DNA from: Pullulanibacillus sp. KACC 23026
Lineage (GTDB): Bacteria > Bacillota > Bacilli > Bacillales > Sporolactobacillaceae
Assembly (NCBI RefSeq): GCF_029094525.1
Contig: NZ_CP119107.1
Coordinates: 620,001 to 684,000 of the forward strand
Length of the DNA: 64,000 nucleotides
Direction of reading: 5' to 3'
Under the pieces are notes generated by a model. It made no database searches. It saw nothing but the letters and a program-made list of their open reading frames with translations, and had not been told where the DNA came from. The stretch's first letter is position 1. The number at the start of each line of letters is the position of its first letter. Both the position numbers and the translations under genes were made by a program. Shown here one piece after another: positions 54,489 to 63,741 of this stretch.

Positions 54489-54729
54489 GTGGAAGAAATC
54501 TTAAAACAAATTTTGAATGAACTAAAAGAAATGCGCTTAGACATAAATGAATTGAAACAAGGACAGAACAGGCTGGAAGTTGGGCAAGAAAAATTACAAA
54601 AGAATCTTGTCGATAGTTTAGGGTAATATACAGATAAAATTGTTGATCATGTCGATGAAAAAAACTGAAGTATTAAATAAAAGAGTCTACAAAGTAGAAA
54701 CAGAGATTGAACGATTGAGCAGACAGTAA
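54489..54729 (+). pseudogene. decayed small coiled-coil protein gene
   Basis: From GTG 54489, behind GGGGGAGG, 45 codons of charged heptad-like sequence (EEILKQILNELKEMRLDINE) end at TAA 54624, where CAA would fit. The same frame continues sensibly (YTDKIVDHVDE) until an A7 run at 54658-54664. Dropping one A restores KTEVLNKRVYKVETEIERLS up to TAA 54727. Two lesions thus break what was about an 80-residue coiled-coil protein. A terminator overlaps the final stop. A functional 45-residue peptide cannot be excluded. Confidence 0.75.
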
Positions 54730-54757
54730 GGAATCATACAGCCCTTACTGTCTTTTA
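54722..54757 (+). terminator. terminator of the decayed coiled-coil gene
   Basis: GACAGTAAGG and CCTTACTGTC form a 10-bp perfect stem followed by TTTT. Confidence 0.8.
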
Positions 54758-55238
54758 GTTTATATCTCAAAAATAACCGGAAATCTAAGTGTTATTCCAC
54801 AGACAGGGCGCCATTCTTTAATAAGAAGGCGCCTTTCTTTATCGGGCTTGATCGTGGAGTACTCTTATATTACGTACTAGACGGAAACTGCGCAACAAAT
54901 AAAGTGAGTTTGTGATAGCCAAATGAACTTGGAATTGGGTATTTATGTTAAAATATAATTAGCTTTGTAAAATAGTACTGGGAATAAGTCGCAACTGGGA
55001 TAGAACAGCTTACCTTTCGTAGAAGGTACATGAAATATGAGGAATGCAAGGTGGACGAGACATAATGACTGCTATTTATATATTGGCTCTGAAATGAGAT
55101 AGGGCAAAAGATTCATGATTTATTAAAGCATAAAAATTATAAACTCGACGCGGGACTAGTTTTTCCATGGGAAGAAGATAGAAGTATGACAAGACAGTAG
55201 TATGTCGGCTTGGAAAGAAGAAGATTTGGAGGATACAT
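54758..55238. other. upstream region of the helicase gene, with repeat and possible gene relic
   Basis: 54831-54900 is a degenerate second repeat core. 55060-55200 can be read, with frame changes and a stop, as short peptide-like stretches (MTAIYILAL; IHDLLKHKNYKLDAGLVFPW) that may be the remains of a gene once placed before the helicase. The evidence for this relic is weak. Confidence 0.35.
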
Positions 55239-58200
55239 ATGGGAAAGGATAATTTGGCTGAAAAAGTATTAGACTATTGGTATGCATTAGAATTTCTTTC
55301 ACAGGATGCATATCCTGAAAGCCGGGATGTACAAAAAAGAATCGAGAGCCACAAAGAAAAGGTGCGCCTTGGAACAAGTATAAATAAAACAATATCCAAT
55401 TTTATACCATTAAGTGGTAAGGAAGACTTATATGAAGTACTTTCGAAAGAGGCCAATGCATGTGGAATGAAAAAATGGGGAAATCTGACCATTTATATAG
55501 GCAAGGTAAAAAGGGAGAAGTGTATTGAGTGCATTTCAAAGATGTTACCATTTGATCCAGGGGATGAAAATAGACCAGAAAAAAGCACGGACAAGATTGC
55601 ATGGGTTAGTTTACAACTTTCTCCGAATGGAAACTATATAGAGCATTCCTTATCCTTATCAACAATAATCTGGGCTCTTAATCAGATTAGAAATGCAAAG
55701 GGGAATATCTCCGATTCTCTGGATGACAAACTATATAACGATGCAATGGAAAAACTCGAGAAAAAGTTCTTTGATAAAGAATCTACAACAAACGCAAACA
55801 ATAACGAGAGAAAAAAGCAGGAAACAAATACTTCTGAACAGAAAGCTGATGAGGAAGAAAAACTACAGGCATTTTCCGCAAGTGCCATTTCTCTTAAGAA
55901 GCTTCGTGATTTATATGAAGAAGTAGAGGAAAAATATATTAAAGGGAATATTCGGAATAAAGAAAATGATAAGAATGCCTATGAAGAGATTTATGGTATT
56001 AGTTATCAACTCTTTGCAGACGAGACTACCAAAAAGAAAAAAGAGGATGATAACTATCTTGGATTAAATCATGATTATTATTCAGATGATATAAAGCTTG
56101 TTATCGAGAGGGAGCGAAGTGGGGCATTAGTTAAAGATAGATACATGGGAAATGACATCCTAAAATACGTTACTGTATTAGAAGACGAAGATATGGCCAA
56201 GAATAATCGAATTAATTTGGTAGATCCAAAGAAGCAAGGAGAACAGGAGTATTTAAGTCAGATTAACGAAATCTTATCAGTTGAAAATGCACCTTTAGGA
56301 AAGTGGCCTTCAAGATTTATGCCTGCGTTTATGCAGCAAATGGCAGTGAATTTGGCTATCGGTAAAGGTACTTCTGATCTATATAAGGTGAATGGCAAGG
56401 TATTTTCTGTAAATGGCCCTCCAGGTACTGGAAAGACAACACTTCTTAAGGAAATCGTTGTAAGTAATATTATAGAGAGAGCTATTTTATTATCAAAATA
56501 TGATGACCCTAACGATGCTTTTGTGCAGCATGATTTTATTCATGGAGAAAGAGAAGAAAACGCTTATTCTACATACACACGGCATTGGTATAGTTTGAAA
56601 AATGACGCGATTAATAACTATAGTATGTTGGTAACATCTTGTAATAATGCGGCTGTTGAAAATATCTCTAAAGAACTCCCTAAGAGTATGGTTGGTGATT
56701 TGGAACCGTTAGATGATGATTCAGAAGAATTAAGGAATATGCTCGTAGAGGTTGGAAAACTTTTTGATCCTGATAAATCGGGAGCTATTGAAACTACTCA
56801 TCAAAAAGAGACCTATAAGGATGTCTATTTTACAAAGTATGCACAGAATCTCCTAGGTAATGATAAGGCATGGGGATTAATTGCGGCACCATTAGGAAAG
56901 AAATCTAATCTAAGTAATTTTTACAATCATGTGCTTAATCCATTGGGACGTGACTTTTATCAAAATAGAGAGATGGCGCCAAATAGAGTTAATTCATATA
57001 AGACTTCAAAAAAGAAATTTGAAGAACAGCTTAAAGTTGTAAGAGATATGCAGAATACTCTTAGAAAGGCCGGTAATTTATTTGCGCAGAAAGCAGCCGC
57101 AGAGCGAGTGGAGTATGAAACTGTTAAAAGCTGTAATGCTTTAATTGCAGCAAGCAGGGCAAAAATTAAAAGTGCAAAACAAGGGAAAACAGAATTAATT
57201 GCCAGAGAAGAAAAACATCGTACAAAAGCAGTTTCTTGTAAAACTGCGTTTCGTCAAGTAGATGAGGAACTCATCAACAAAAAAAGAGAATTGAAAACTG
57301 CTAACTTAAAGAGAACGGAATTTTTGGAAAAAGAAGTATTTACAAGAAAATCAGTGGGTGTATGGATAAGAATTTTTAGTAAGGCTAAATATGAAGCTGC
57401 AATGAAATTGGCCGATGAATATAAGAAAGACGCTGAGAATCAGAGGGTTCAAGTGAGTTCATTGGATTCAGAAATAAAACAACTTACGGAAACTTGCAAG
57501 TATGCAGAAGCTCTTTATAATCAGACACAACAAGAATATGATGAACTAAAAGAGCAGATTAATAGTAATATAAAAACTATTTCTGCAGAAGAAAAGAAGA
57601 TTGTAGATTGTGAGTCAGAGATAGCCAAAGCCCATGCTGAATTCGAAAGTGTTAAGAAAGAGTATGAGTCTGAAATTGCTAAATTTGCAGGGGCAGATGC
57701 TGTAGATACAGGTCTGATAATAGATGAAGAATTTGTAAGACATTTGTTATCGAATGATGTAGATGAATCAACAATTGCACAGGTTTCAAACCCATGGTTC
57801 ACGGAAAGATATAATCGCGAAAGAGAAAAATTATTTGGTTATGCCATGCGGATGAATAAGGAGTTTGTTGTATCTACTCATCACTGCAGGGATAATTTTG
57901 TTACTTTGTCTCATTACTGGGGATTAAAAGCAGGAGACGAAAACGAAAGAATTATTTTCCATAAAGAAGATAAGGCGGGATTGATTCCAGCTTTATTCCA
58001 AACCCTATTTTTATTAGTACCTGTGCTTTCATCCACATTCGCATCTGTTGGTACTTTTTTAAGGGATGTAAAGCACCCTGGGGTTATAGGAATGCTGGTT
58101 GTTGATGAGGCGGGTCAAGCTCAGCCACAAATGGCATTGGGTGCTTTATATAGAAGCCGTAGTGCTGTGATTGTTGGAGACCCTAAACAGGTTGAGCCAG

Positions 58201-59804
58201 TTGTCACAGATGATTTGATTCTTCTGAAGAAAGCTTATAGTGATGAGGCATTAAAGCCATACAAGAAAAAGTCTCTTTCTGTACAAGGATTTGCAGATCG
58301 TTTAAATACTTTTGGAACCTACTTAGACAACGGGACTGATTATCCAGAATGGATCGGATGTCCTTTGCTAGTACATAGACGTTGCATTTCACCGATGTAT
58401 GATGTTTCAAATGAGATATCTTACAACGGTATTATGAAACAGCAGACACGATTTCCTGGATTGGAAAAGGAAAAAAAATTCATCTATGACAAATCGCAGT
58501 GGATTAATGTTAAGGGTTCGGAGAAAGGTAAAAAGAATCATTTTGTTGAAACTCAGGGACAAAAGGTCTGTGAGCTTTTAGAGATAGCATTTTCTAAGAA
58601 TCCTGAACCAAGTATTTATATTATTAGTCCATTCACAACTGTTGTTTCTGGGATAAAGGACTATATTGAAAAATATTGCCGTACGAATAGGAATAAAACA
58701 AAGATTAACAGTGACTATATTCTTGATTATAATCAAAAGAAGATTGGAACAGTTCATACTTTCCAAGGTAAAGAGGCGGAAGAGGTTATTTTCCTTCTTG
58801 GTTGCGATACAAGCGAAGACGCTAAAGGTGCAATACAGTGGGTAAATAAAAACATCGTAAATGTTGCAGCCACACGTGCTAAATTTCGTCTATATGTGAT
58901 TGGTGATGAAGATGCTTGGAAATCTTCTACATGCATCAGCATGGCAAAGGAAATAATTGATACGATGTCAAAGGAAATAATTGATACTTTGGCAATAAAG
59001 GAAATCAAGTCAATTCTTGAAGATAATTTGCCTGAGCAAAAAATGAAGGATGCTTTAGTTAAGGCTTCGAGAGGATTACCGTCAGTAACTGCGTTTTCAG
59101 TAATTGAAATAGAGGATGAAAATGGTGTTGTTGACTATAGTGTTGATACTTCGGGACTGATTAAAGGGTTAAAAGAGGAGTTTCTTAAAACAGATTTATC
59201 TAAAGGGCAACTTGAAAGATTTGGGTTTAACGATATGAAAGATTTGGATGGTTTCCCAATAAAGGTTAAAGAAAACCTGCTTCTTGCTATGAAGCTTTTC
59301 TTCATGCTAGAGCCGGTATACCAATTGAATAAACAGCTGGATGCGTCATGCTGTGCAATTCTTTTCTGCAAGGTAATGGAATTGCAAATGAAGGATTGCT
59401 TTACAAAGAGTTTAAAAGAAATCTTCCCTGATTATAAGGTTAAAGTAGCGGGAAAAGGAAGAGATAGAATTGCAATAAAAGATTCCGAAGATAAGGAACT
59501 GACATTGGGGACTTTTTATACAACTCTGAAAAATAATAGGGCAGAGCTTGGCCAAAGAATGAAGGTGATTGGCAAAAGCAAATATGATGAGGCTTGGTGG
59601 ATCTCATTTGAAGACAAATTAGGCGATTTTATTAATAAGAGAAATAAGTGTTTCCATTCTGGTTTATTTAGTTGGAGGGAGCAGTCATTTTTATTATTTA
59701 ATATGTTCAAGAATGGTGATGCGAATAACCAAAAACAAAATAAGTCAATTGGTGGAATCTTGTTTGAAAGTAAGGTAGGAAAGAATCTCGAACCCATTAC
59801 TTGA
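55239..59804 (+). CDS. large UPF1-like SF1 helicase with coiled-coil insert and C-terminal HEPN-like R-X4-H motif (putative defence protein)
   Basis: 1521 residues, cytoplasmic. An N-terminal region of about 380 residues without known motif is followed by Walker A NGPPGTGKTTLL (near 393). A long charged coiled coil (about 590-820) is inserted before Walker B VVDEAGQAQPQMALG (near 955) and VGDPKQVEPVV. Helicase motifs GTVHTFQGKEAEEVIFL (near 1170) and NVAATRAKFRLYVIGD (near 1206) complete the SF1B core. The last 150 residues are helical and contain INKRNKCFHSG, with Arg1468 and His1473 spaced as in HEPN ribonucleases. GGAGG is 6 bases before the ATG. It stands alone, AT-rich, between repeats. 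A nucleic-acid-sensing helicase driving an RNase is my inference; defence is likely but unproven. Confidence 0.75.
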   Translation: MGKDNLAEKVLDYWYALEFLSQDAYPESRDVQKRIESHKEKVRLGTSINKTISNFIPLSGKEDLYEVLSKEANACGMKKWGNLTIYIGKVKREKCIECISKMLPFDPGDENRPEKSTDKIAWVSLQLSPNGNYIEHSLSLSTIIWALNQIRNAKGNISDSLDDKLYNDAMEKLEKKFFDKESTTNANNNERKKQETNTSEQKADEEEKLQAFSASAISLKKLRDLYEEVEEKYIKGNIRNKENDKNAYEEIYGISYQLFADETTKKKKEDDNYLGLNHDYYSDDIKLVIERERSGALVKDRYMGNDILKYVTVLEDEDMAKNNRINLVDPKKQGEQEYLSQINEILSVENAPLGKWPSRFMPAFMQQMAVNLAIGKGTSDLYKVNGKVFSVNGPPGTGKTTLLKEIVVSNIIERAILLSKYDDPNDAFVQHDFIHGEREENAYSTYTRHWYSLKNDAINNYSMLVTSCNNAAVENISKELPKSMVGDLEPLDDDSEELRNMLVEVGKLFDPDKSGAIETTHQKETYKDVYFTKYAQNLLGNDKAWGLIAAPLGKKSNLSNFYNHVLNPLGRDFYQNREMAPNRVNSYKTSKKKFEEQLKVVRDMQNTLRKAGNLFAQKAAAERVEYETVKSCNALIAASRAKIKSAKQGKTELIAREEKHRTKAVSCKTAFRQVDEELINKKRELKTANLKRTEFLEKEVFTRKSVGVWIRIFSKAKYEAAMKLADEYKKDAENQRVQVSSLDSEIKQLTETCKYAEALYNQTQQEYDELKEQINSNIKTISAEEKKIVDCESEIAKAHAEFESVKKEYESEIAKFAGADAVDTGLIIDEEFVRHLLSNDVDESTIAQVSNPWFTERYNREREKLFGYAMRMNKEFVVSTHHCRDNFVTLSHYWGLKAGDENERIIFHKEDKAGLIPALFQTLFLLVPVLSSTFASVGTFLRDVKHPGVIGMLVVDEAGQAQPQMALGALYRSRSAVIVGDPKQVEPVVTDDLILLKKAYSDEALKPYKKKSLSVQGFADRLNTFGTYLDNGTDYPEWIGCPLLVHRRCISPMYDVSNEISYNGIMKQQTRFPGLEKEKKFIYDKSQWINVKGSEKGKKNHFVETQGQKVCELLEIAFSKNPEPSIYIISPFTTVVSGIKDYIEKYCRTNRNKTKINSDYILDYNQKKIGTVHTFQGKEAEEVIFLLGCDTSEDAKGAIQWVNKNIVNVAATRAKFRLYVIGDEDAWKSSTCISMAKEIIDTMSKEIIDTLAIKEIKSILEDNLPEQKMKDALVKASRGLPSVTAFSVIEIEDENGVVDYSVDTSGLIKGLKEEFLKTDLSKGQLERFGFNDMKDLDGFPIKVKENLLLAMKLFFMLEPVYQLNKQLDASCCAILFCKVMELQMKDCFTKSLKEIFPDYKVKVAGKGRDRIAIKDSEDKELTLGTFYTTLKNNRAELGQRMKVIGKSKYDEAWWISFEDKLGDFINKRNKCFHSGLFSWREQSFLLFNMFKNGDANNQKQNKSIGGILFESKVGKNLEPIT

Positions 59805-60873
59805 AATAGAAATGGGTTTTGTTGAGTTGTATGCTTTTTATAAATGGCAAAGCTAGGGTCTGTTCGGGTGACCATTTTTCGTAAATTTAGTGTTACTTGA
59901 GTCCTCTGAGTCTAGGTAGGAGGACTTATTTTGCAGTGTAGACAAATACTTGAATCGATGCTAAGATCCTCTACGCTGAGCCAAAAATAGTATTGTTGTA
60001 AGAAATTCATATTATTATCACGCGGGAGCGGAGGTTCTATCAATCTGTTATTCGCGCCAGAAAACAAACCAAGTTGCTTATTGCAAATAATACAGAATTT
60101 ATGACTAAGTTCATAAATGGATTGAATAATTACAAGAAAAAGGAATATAAATAGATCTAGTTGTTACACAGTACAACGCTAATGTTCAGTAGAGGTGTAC
60201 ATTAAACACAGGGGATCTTTTTCAGGGAATCATAGCCATAGCCAAATTCCTCAATAAAGACCAGAGGGATTTGGCTTTTATCTTTAAAAAGATTGTTGCG
60301 TTATACTCTGTGCGTCCTGCGATTACCAATTGATAGCCCTTGGCGGTTAGCATCAAATCTAACAGCAAGCTCTAATTCAAGGCATGACTGAAGCGATATG
60401 GGATGTCATATAGGCATTCCATTTGATCTAGCTTTGCGATAAGAATCGTAATCTCTCATGGGATTGGTTATGCCCCTACTTAGAGGGCGTCGCGCGCCGA
60501 TTGACTTTAATACGCAGATAAGCGTCAGTAATCTTATAAAAATTAAAGTGTAAGCCGTTCAGGTACAGAATAATTGAAGCTCGATCCCCCCTCTTCAAAG
60601 ACACCAATCTTTCCTTAAATCGACACGAATTGTTAAGATACTCTTGAATCCAACAAAGCGATCACCTCGAACCGTGTCGTCTAATAGAGAACGCTGTCTC
60701 TTCGTAATTTTACATTTTGGTAACAAAGATTAGAGGATTCCTAGTGTAGCAAGGGATTCTTATATTACAATTGTAATGTGTTTTTTTTCCATCTCATGAA
60801 ACGCTTTCTCTGTTTTATAATAGGATCTAGTCAGGTAACTGAGAGATTTATCAAAACAAGGAGATCCGAACAG
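59805..60873. other. long gene-free stretch before the NlpC/P60 gene
   Basis: About 1 kb without an intact gene. A short minus-strand frame around 60590-60700 (KITKRQRSLLDDTVRGDRFV) could be a relic but has stops on both sides. 60165-60195 has a weak repeat-like ACAGTACAACGCTAA. The last 100 bases hold the promoter region of the next gene, where I could not assign boxes with confidence. Confidence 0.45.
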
Positions 60874-61863
60874 ATGAAAAAATCTATCAAACTATTTACG
60901 ACAGCAGCGTTTCTATCGACGACTCTATTAGGCGTAACACAGGCCCATGCACAGGAAATTACCGTAAAGTCCGGAGATACATTGTCCCTTTATGCGAAAC
61001 AATATGGCGTGAGTGTAAAAGATATCGAATCTCAAAATAAGCTGACCAGTGATCTTATTTATGCTGGACAAACTCTTAACATTAATTCAACTTCATCCAA
61101 TACATACACTGTAAAGTCGGGGGATTGCTTATCCGTTATTGCCAAAGCGAATGGCTTAACCGTTAGTAAGCTCAAAAGCTTGAACGGCCTTTCCAGTGAT
61201 GTGATCTATCCAGGACAAACGCTTAAGCTTAGCTCAACCGGAACCACAACATCGACGACCACGACCACAGCGTCTAAAGCAACGACCACTTCTTCTAATT
61301 CGACAGCCACCACTTATAAAGTAAAATCCGGTGATTGCTTATCCGTCATTGCGAAAAAGTATGGCGTAACCGTTTCTCAGCTTAAATCATGGAATGGCCT
61401 CTCAAGCGATTTAATTAAAGTGGGTCAAGTCCTCAAGCTTACTTCATCTGGACAAACTCAAACTCAACCTGAAGTTAAAGCACAAACTGAATCGGTCACT
61501 CCTTTAGCCGATCAAATCATCAAAGATGCAGAAAGTTACATTGGTGTGCCATACAAATATGGCGGTTCTACACCAAGCGGATTTGATTGCAGCGGTTTAG
61601 TCAATTATGTCTTTGCTAAAGAAGGCGTTGCCGTTTCACGGACTTCTGCTTCTCTATACGCAGGTGGAAGCCATGTGTCCTCATTACAAAAAGGCGACTT
61701 AGTGTTCTTTACGACCAATGGTGCGGGCACCGTTTCTCACGTCGGCATCTACATTGGCAATAATGAGTTCATCAGTGCCACCTCTAGCCACGGCGTTATG
61801 ATTAACAGTCTTTCCAATTCCTATTGGGGACCTCGTTATTTAGGCGCAAAACGTTATCTATAA
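60874..61863 (+). CDS. secreted LysM-NlpC/P60 peptidoglycan DL-endopeptidase (LytF/LytE-like)
   Basis: About 329 residues. AAGGAG fixes the ATG at 60874. Signal peptide [20 protein letters not shown] to about AHA, then three LysM wall-binding modules ([54 protein letters not shown]), the last two separated by a Thr/Ser linker. The C-terminal NlpC/P60 domain has the catalytic Cys in GFDCSGLV, His in VSHVGIYIG and the third polar residue in SSHGVMI. It cuts the D-gamma-glutamyl-diaminopimelate bond in cell separation or growth. LytE of Bacillus has the same three-LysM plan and similar length. A terminator follows. Confidence 0.92.
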   Translation: MKKSIKLFTTAAFLSTTLLGVTQAHAQEITVKSGDTLSLYAKQYGVSVKDIESQNKLTSDLIYAGQTLNINSTSSNTYTVKSGDCLSVIAKANGLTVSKLKSLNGLSSDVIYPGQTLKLSSTGTTTSTTTTTASKATTTSSNSTATTYKVKSGDCLSVIAKKYGVTVSQLKSWNGLSSDLIKVGQVLKLTSSGQTQTQPEVKAQTESVTPLADQIIKDAESYIGVPYKYGGSTPSGFDCSGLVNYVFAKEGVAVSRTSASLYAGGSHVSSLQKGDLVFFTTNGAGTVSHVGIYIGNNEFISATSSHGVMINSLSNSYWGPRYLGAKRYL

Positions 61864-61882
61864 AAAGAATAGAAATCAGCGA

Positions 61883-61916
61883 GCCACTTTGATTGTTAGG
61901 ATCAAGGTGGTTTTTC
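61883..61916 (+). terminator. terminator of the NlpC/P60 gene
   Basis: CCACTTTGAT pairs with ATCAAGGTGG (one wobble), followed by five T. Confidence 0.85.
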
Positions 61917-62071
61917 TTAGTGGATTGATGCCGCACGAAAACTATCATATTTTATTCACCTCAATAGATCTATACTTTTGTCCGATTTACCCCACTGAAC
62001 TTAGTTATGTCAACTATCTAAAAGAAATGAAATTTGAAGAGCCGTTAAACTTGCACACTAGAAGAGAGTAA

Positions 62072-62101
62072 GTGAAACGGAAGAACCGTCCCCGCGTTTC
62101 A
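62072..62101. repeat. interspersed hairpin repeat, inverted copy
   Basis: GAAACGGAAGAACCGTCCCC followed by GCGTTTC; the left arm has lost symmetry by a small change. Confidence 0.75.
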
Positions 62102-62431
62102 TCGATGTTCTATTTACCAGTTCAACGGAGCCGAAGCGTTCAAGTTCTTTGCCAATACTTATTTAGTTATCAAGTGGCTTTTTTTAACATCCTCACCATA
62201 TTATTTGGAAGGTCTAGCTGCAGGGGCTGCTATTGCACACAGTTAGTTACCAATTGCCCTTAGAAGGTTATTGTTTCCTCGTGCTTGATTGTACGAAATC
62301 ATCATCTTTTAGGATTCCTTTCTTCCGCCTCTGTTTGTATGCGAAAAGTGTGATGGAGAAATGTATCCTGAGTATTATAAAGGTATACATGGTCAGAAGT
62401 ATAAACTATCAGATTATCTCTAACCAAAAAG

Positions 62432-62461
62432 GAACCGGGCTTAGTTTGCCCGGTTCTTCTT
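62432..62461 (+). terminator. orphan intrinsic terminator
   Basis: GAACCGGGC and GCCCGGTTC form a 9-bp perfect stem followed by TTCTT, with no identified gene upstream on this strand. Confidence 0.65.
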
Positions 62462-62594
62462 AAGATATTAAAACTATCAAACCAACTACAAAACCTAGAG
62501 TTGAGCGTTGTATACTTACAATGGAACGCTAGGGGAACTAAGGTTGATTTTTTGAACTTTCAGTGGGGAACACTCCACTTGATTTTCAGACCAG

Positions 62595-63479
62595 TTATTT
62601 CCTACACGTAATATCAAGAAATTTCTCTTTCACAAAAATAAGAGATTCTTCAATGTCTGAATCTAGTTTTGCTTCATCGGCATTTTCTGACAGGTCTCTC
62701 CAAACCTTAATATCCGAACCAACAATGCCCCCTGGACGGACGAAGGGTTCCATTACAACACAGCCATCATACTCGATATCGCGCAGAGCCTGCCCGATTT
62801 CGTCCCAAGGCATGTGTCCCTTTCCGGGTACTTTTCTGTTAGCTTCTCCAATATGAAAATGACCTAAGTGTTTTCCTGTATAGCGAATGGCATCTCCTAA
62901 AAGGTCCTCCTCAATATTCATGTGAAAACTATCCAGCATGATCTTCACGTTGTCACGGCCGATTTCTTCTACATAATCAACAGCTTCTTTGGCATCATTA
63001 AGTAGAAATTGTTCAAAACGATTTAACACTTCAATGAACAATGTGACATCGTAATTTAAAGCAAAATTTGCTAATTCTTTCATACTTTTAATGCTTTGTC
63101 GTTTAGCAACCTCTTTATTAATAGGAGATGAATAGTCAACTGGCCAATAGGAATAGATGGTCCCACCAATGGCATGAATATTCGCCTTGTTTAAAGCCTG
63201 AATGATTTTTTTCATGAATTGAATGCCGTTTTGACGTACGTTTTCATCTTTTGAAGAAACATCATATTCTTTAGGGAGACCGATCCCAGCAGTTAATGTG
63301 ATGTTGTATTTCTCTGCTTCCTTTCTAAGGGCATGGAGTTCTTCATCAGACATATTGACGATTCCTGAAGCACCAACCTCTAAGACATCGAATCCTAAAT
63401 CAGCCACTTTTTTTACGTACTTCAAATAGCTAGTGTTCCAATCCTGTTCCCAATATGCAAAATACGTACCGAATTTCAT
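62595..63479 (-). CDS. ketose 3-epimerase (D-psicose/D-tagatose 3-epimerase family)
   Basis: 294 residues, the usual size of D-psicose 3-epimerases. The N-terminus MKFGTYFAYWEQDW, ADLGFDVLEVGA and the four metal-site segments FIEVLNRFEQFLLN (catalytic Glu near 150), MLDSFHMNIEE (Asp/His), HFHIGEANRKVPGKGH and VVMEPFVRPGG (second catalytic Glu near 245) are complete. It reversibly epimerises ketohexoses at C3, for example fructose to psicose or tagatose to sorbose, using Mn or Co. GAGGGGG precedes its ATG. It diverges from a GntR-type gene 260 bases away, its likely regulator. Which ketose is natural is unknown. Confidence 0.88.
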   Translation of the reverse strand: MKFGTYFAYWEQDWNTSYLKYVKKVADLGFDVLEVGASGIVNMSDEELHALRKEAEKYNITLTAGIGLPKEYDVSSKDENVRQNGIQFMKKIIQALNKANIHAIGGTIYSYWPVDYSSPINKEVAKRQSIKSMKELANFALNYDVTLFIEVLNRFEQFLLNDAKEAVDYVEEIGRDNVKIMLDSFHMNIEEDLLGDAIRYTGKHLGHFHIGEANRKVPGKGHMPWDEIGQALRDIEYDGCVVMEPFVRPGGIVGSDIKVWRDLSENADEAKLDSDIEESLIFVKEKFLDITCRK

Positions 63480-63741
63480 AAAATTTCCCCCTCATTTCAA
63501 TTTTAAAAAGCAAAACTGTTGACTACATAAATGCTAACCTCATTGTGGTTAGGTTAAAATAGCGCTTTCCAAGTTATGTAGTGTAAACATCTAGACCTTG
63601 AGAAAGTACTAAATGGGACCATTTTTCCATTGTGCAACTCTGGGTTCTATGTTACTATATAATAACAAAGTAATAAAGGTATATTAATCATAAAAACTTT
63701 CACATAGATATGTCAAGTGAAAGAAAAAAGGAGGGAAGTAT

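Larger units (their letters stand above)
61917..62594. other. gene-free stretch with repeat and orphan terminator
   Basis: Short frames here lack ribosome binding sites. It contains one interspersed hairpin (62072-62101) and a strong terminator (62432-62461) with no gene before it, which might mark the end of an unannotated RNA. Confidence 0.5.

Noticed and set aside
60590-60705. Short minus-strand frame with basic residues
   Set aside because: Stops at both ends, no start or site; at best an unrecognisable relic.
61889-62463. Three consecutive plus-strand frames of 60-76 codons
   Set aside because: No ribosome binding sites, one is interrupted by a hairpin repeat, and none resembles a protein family.
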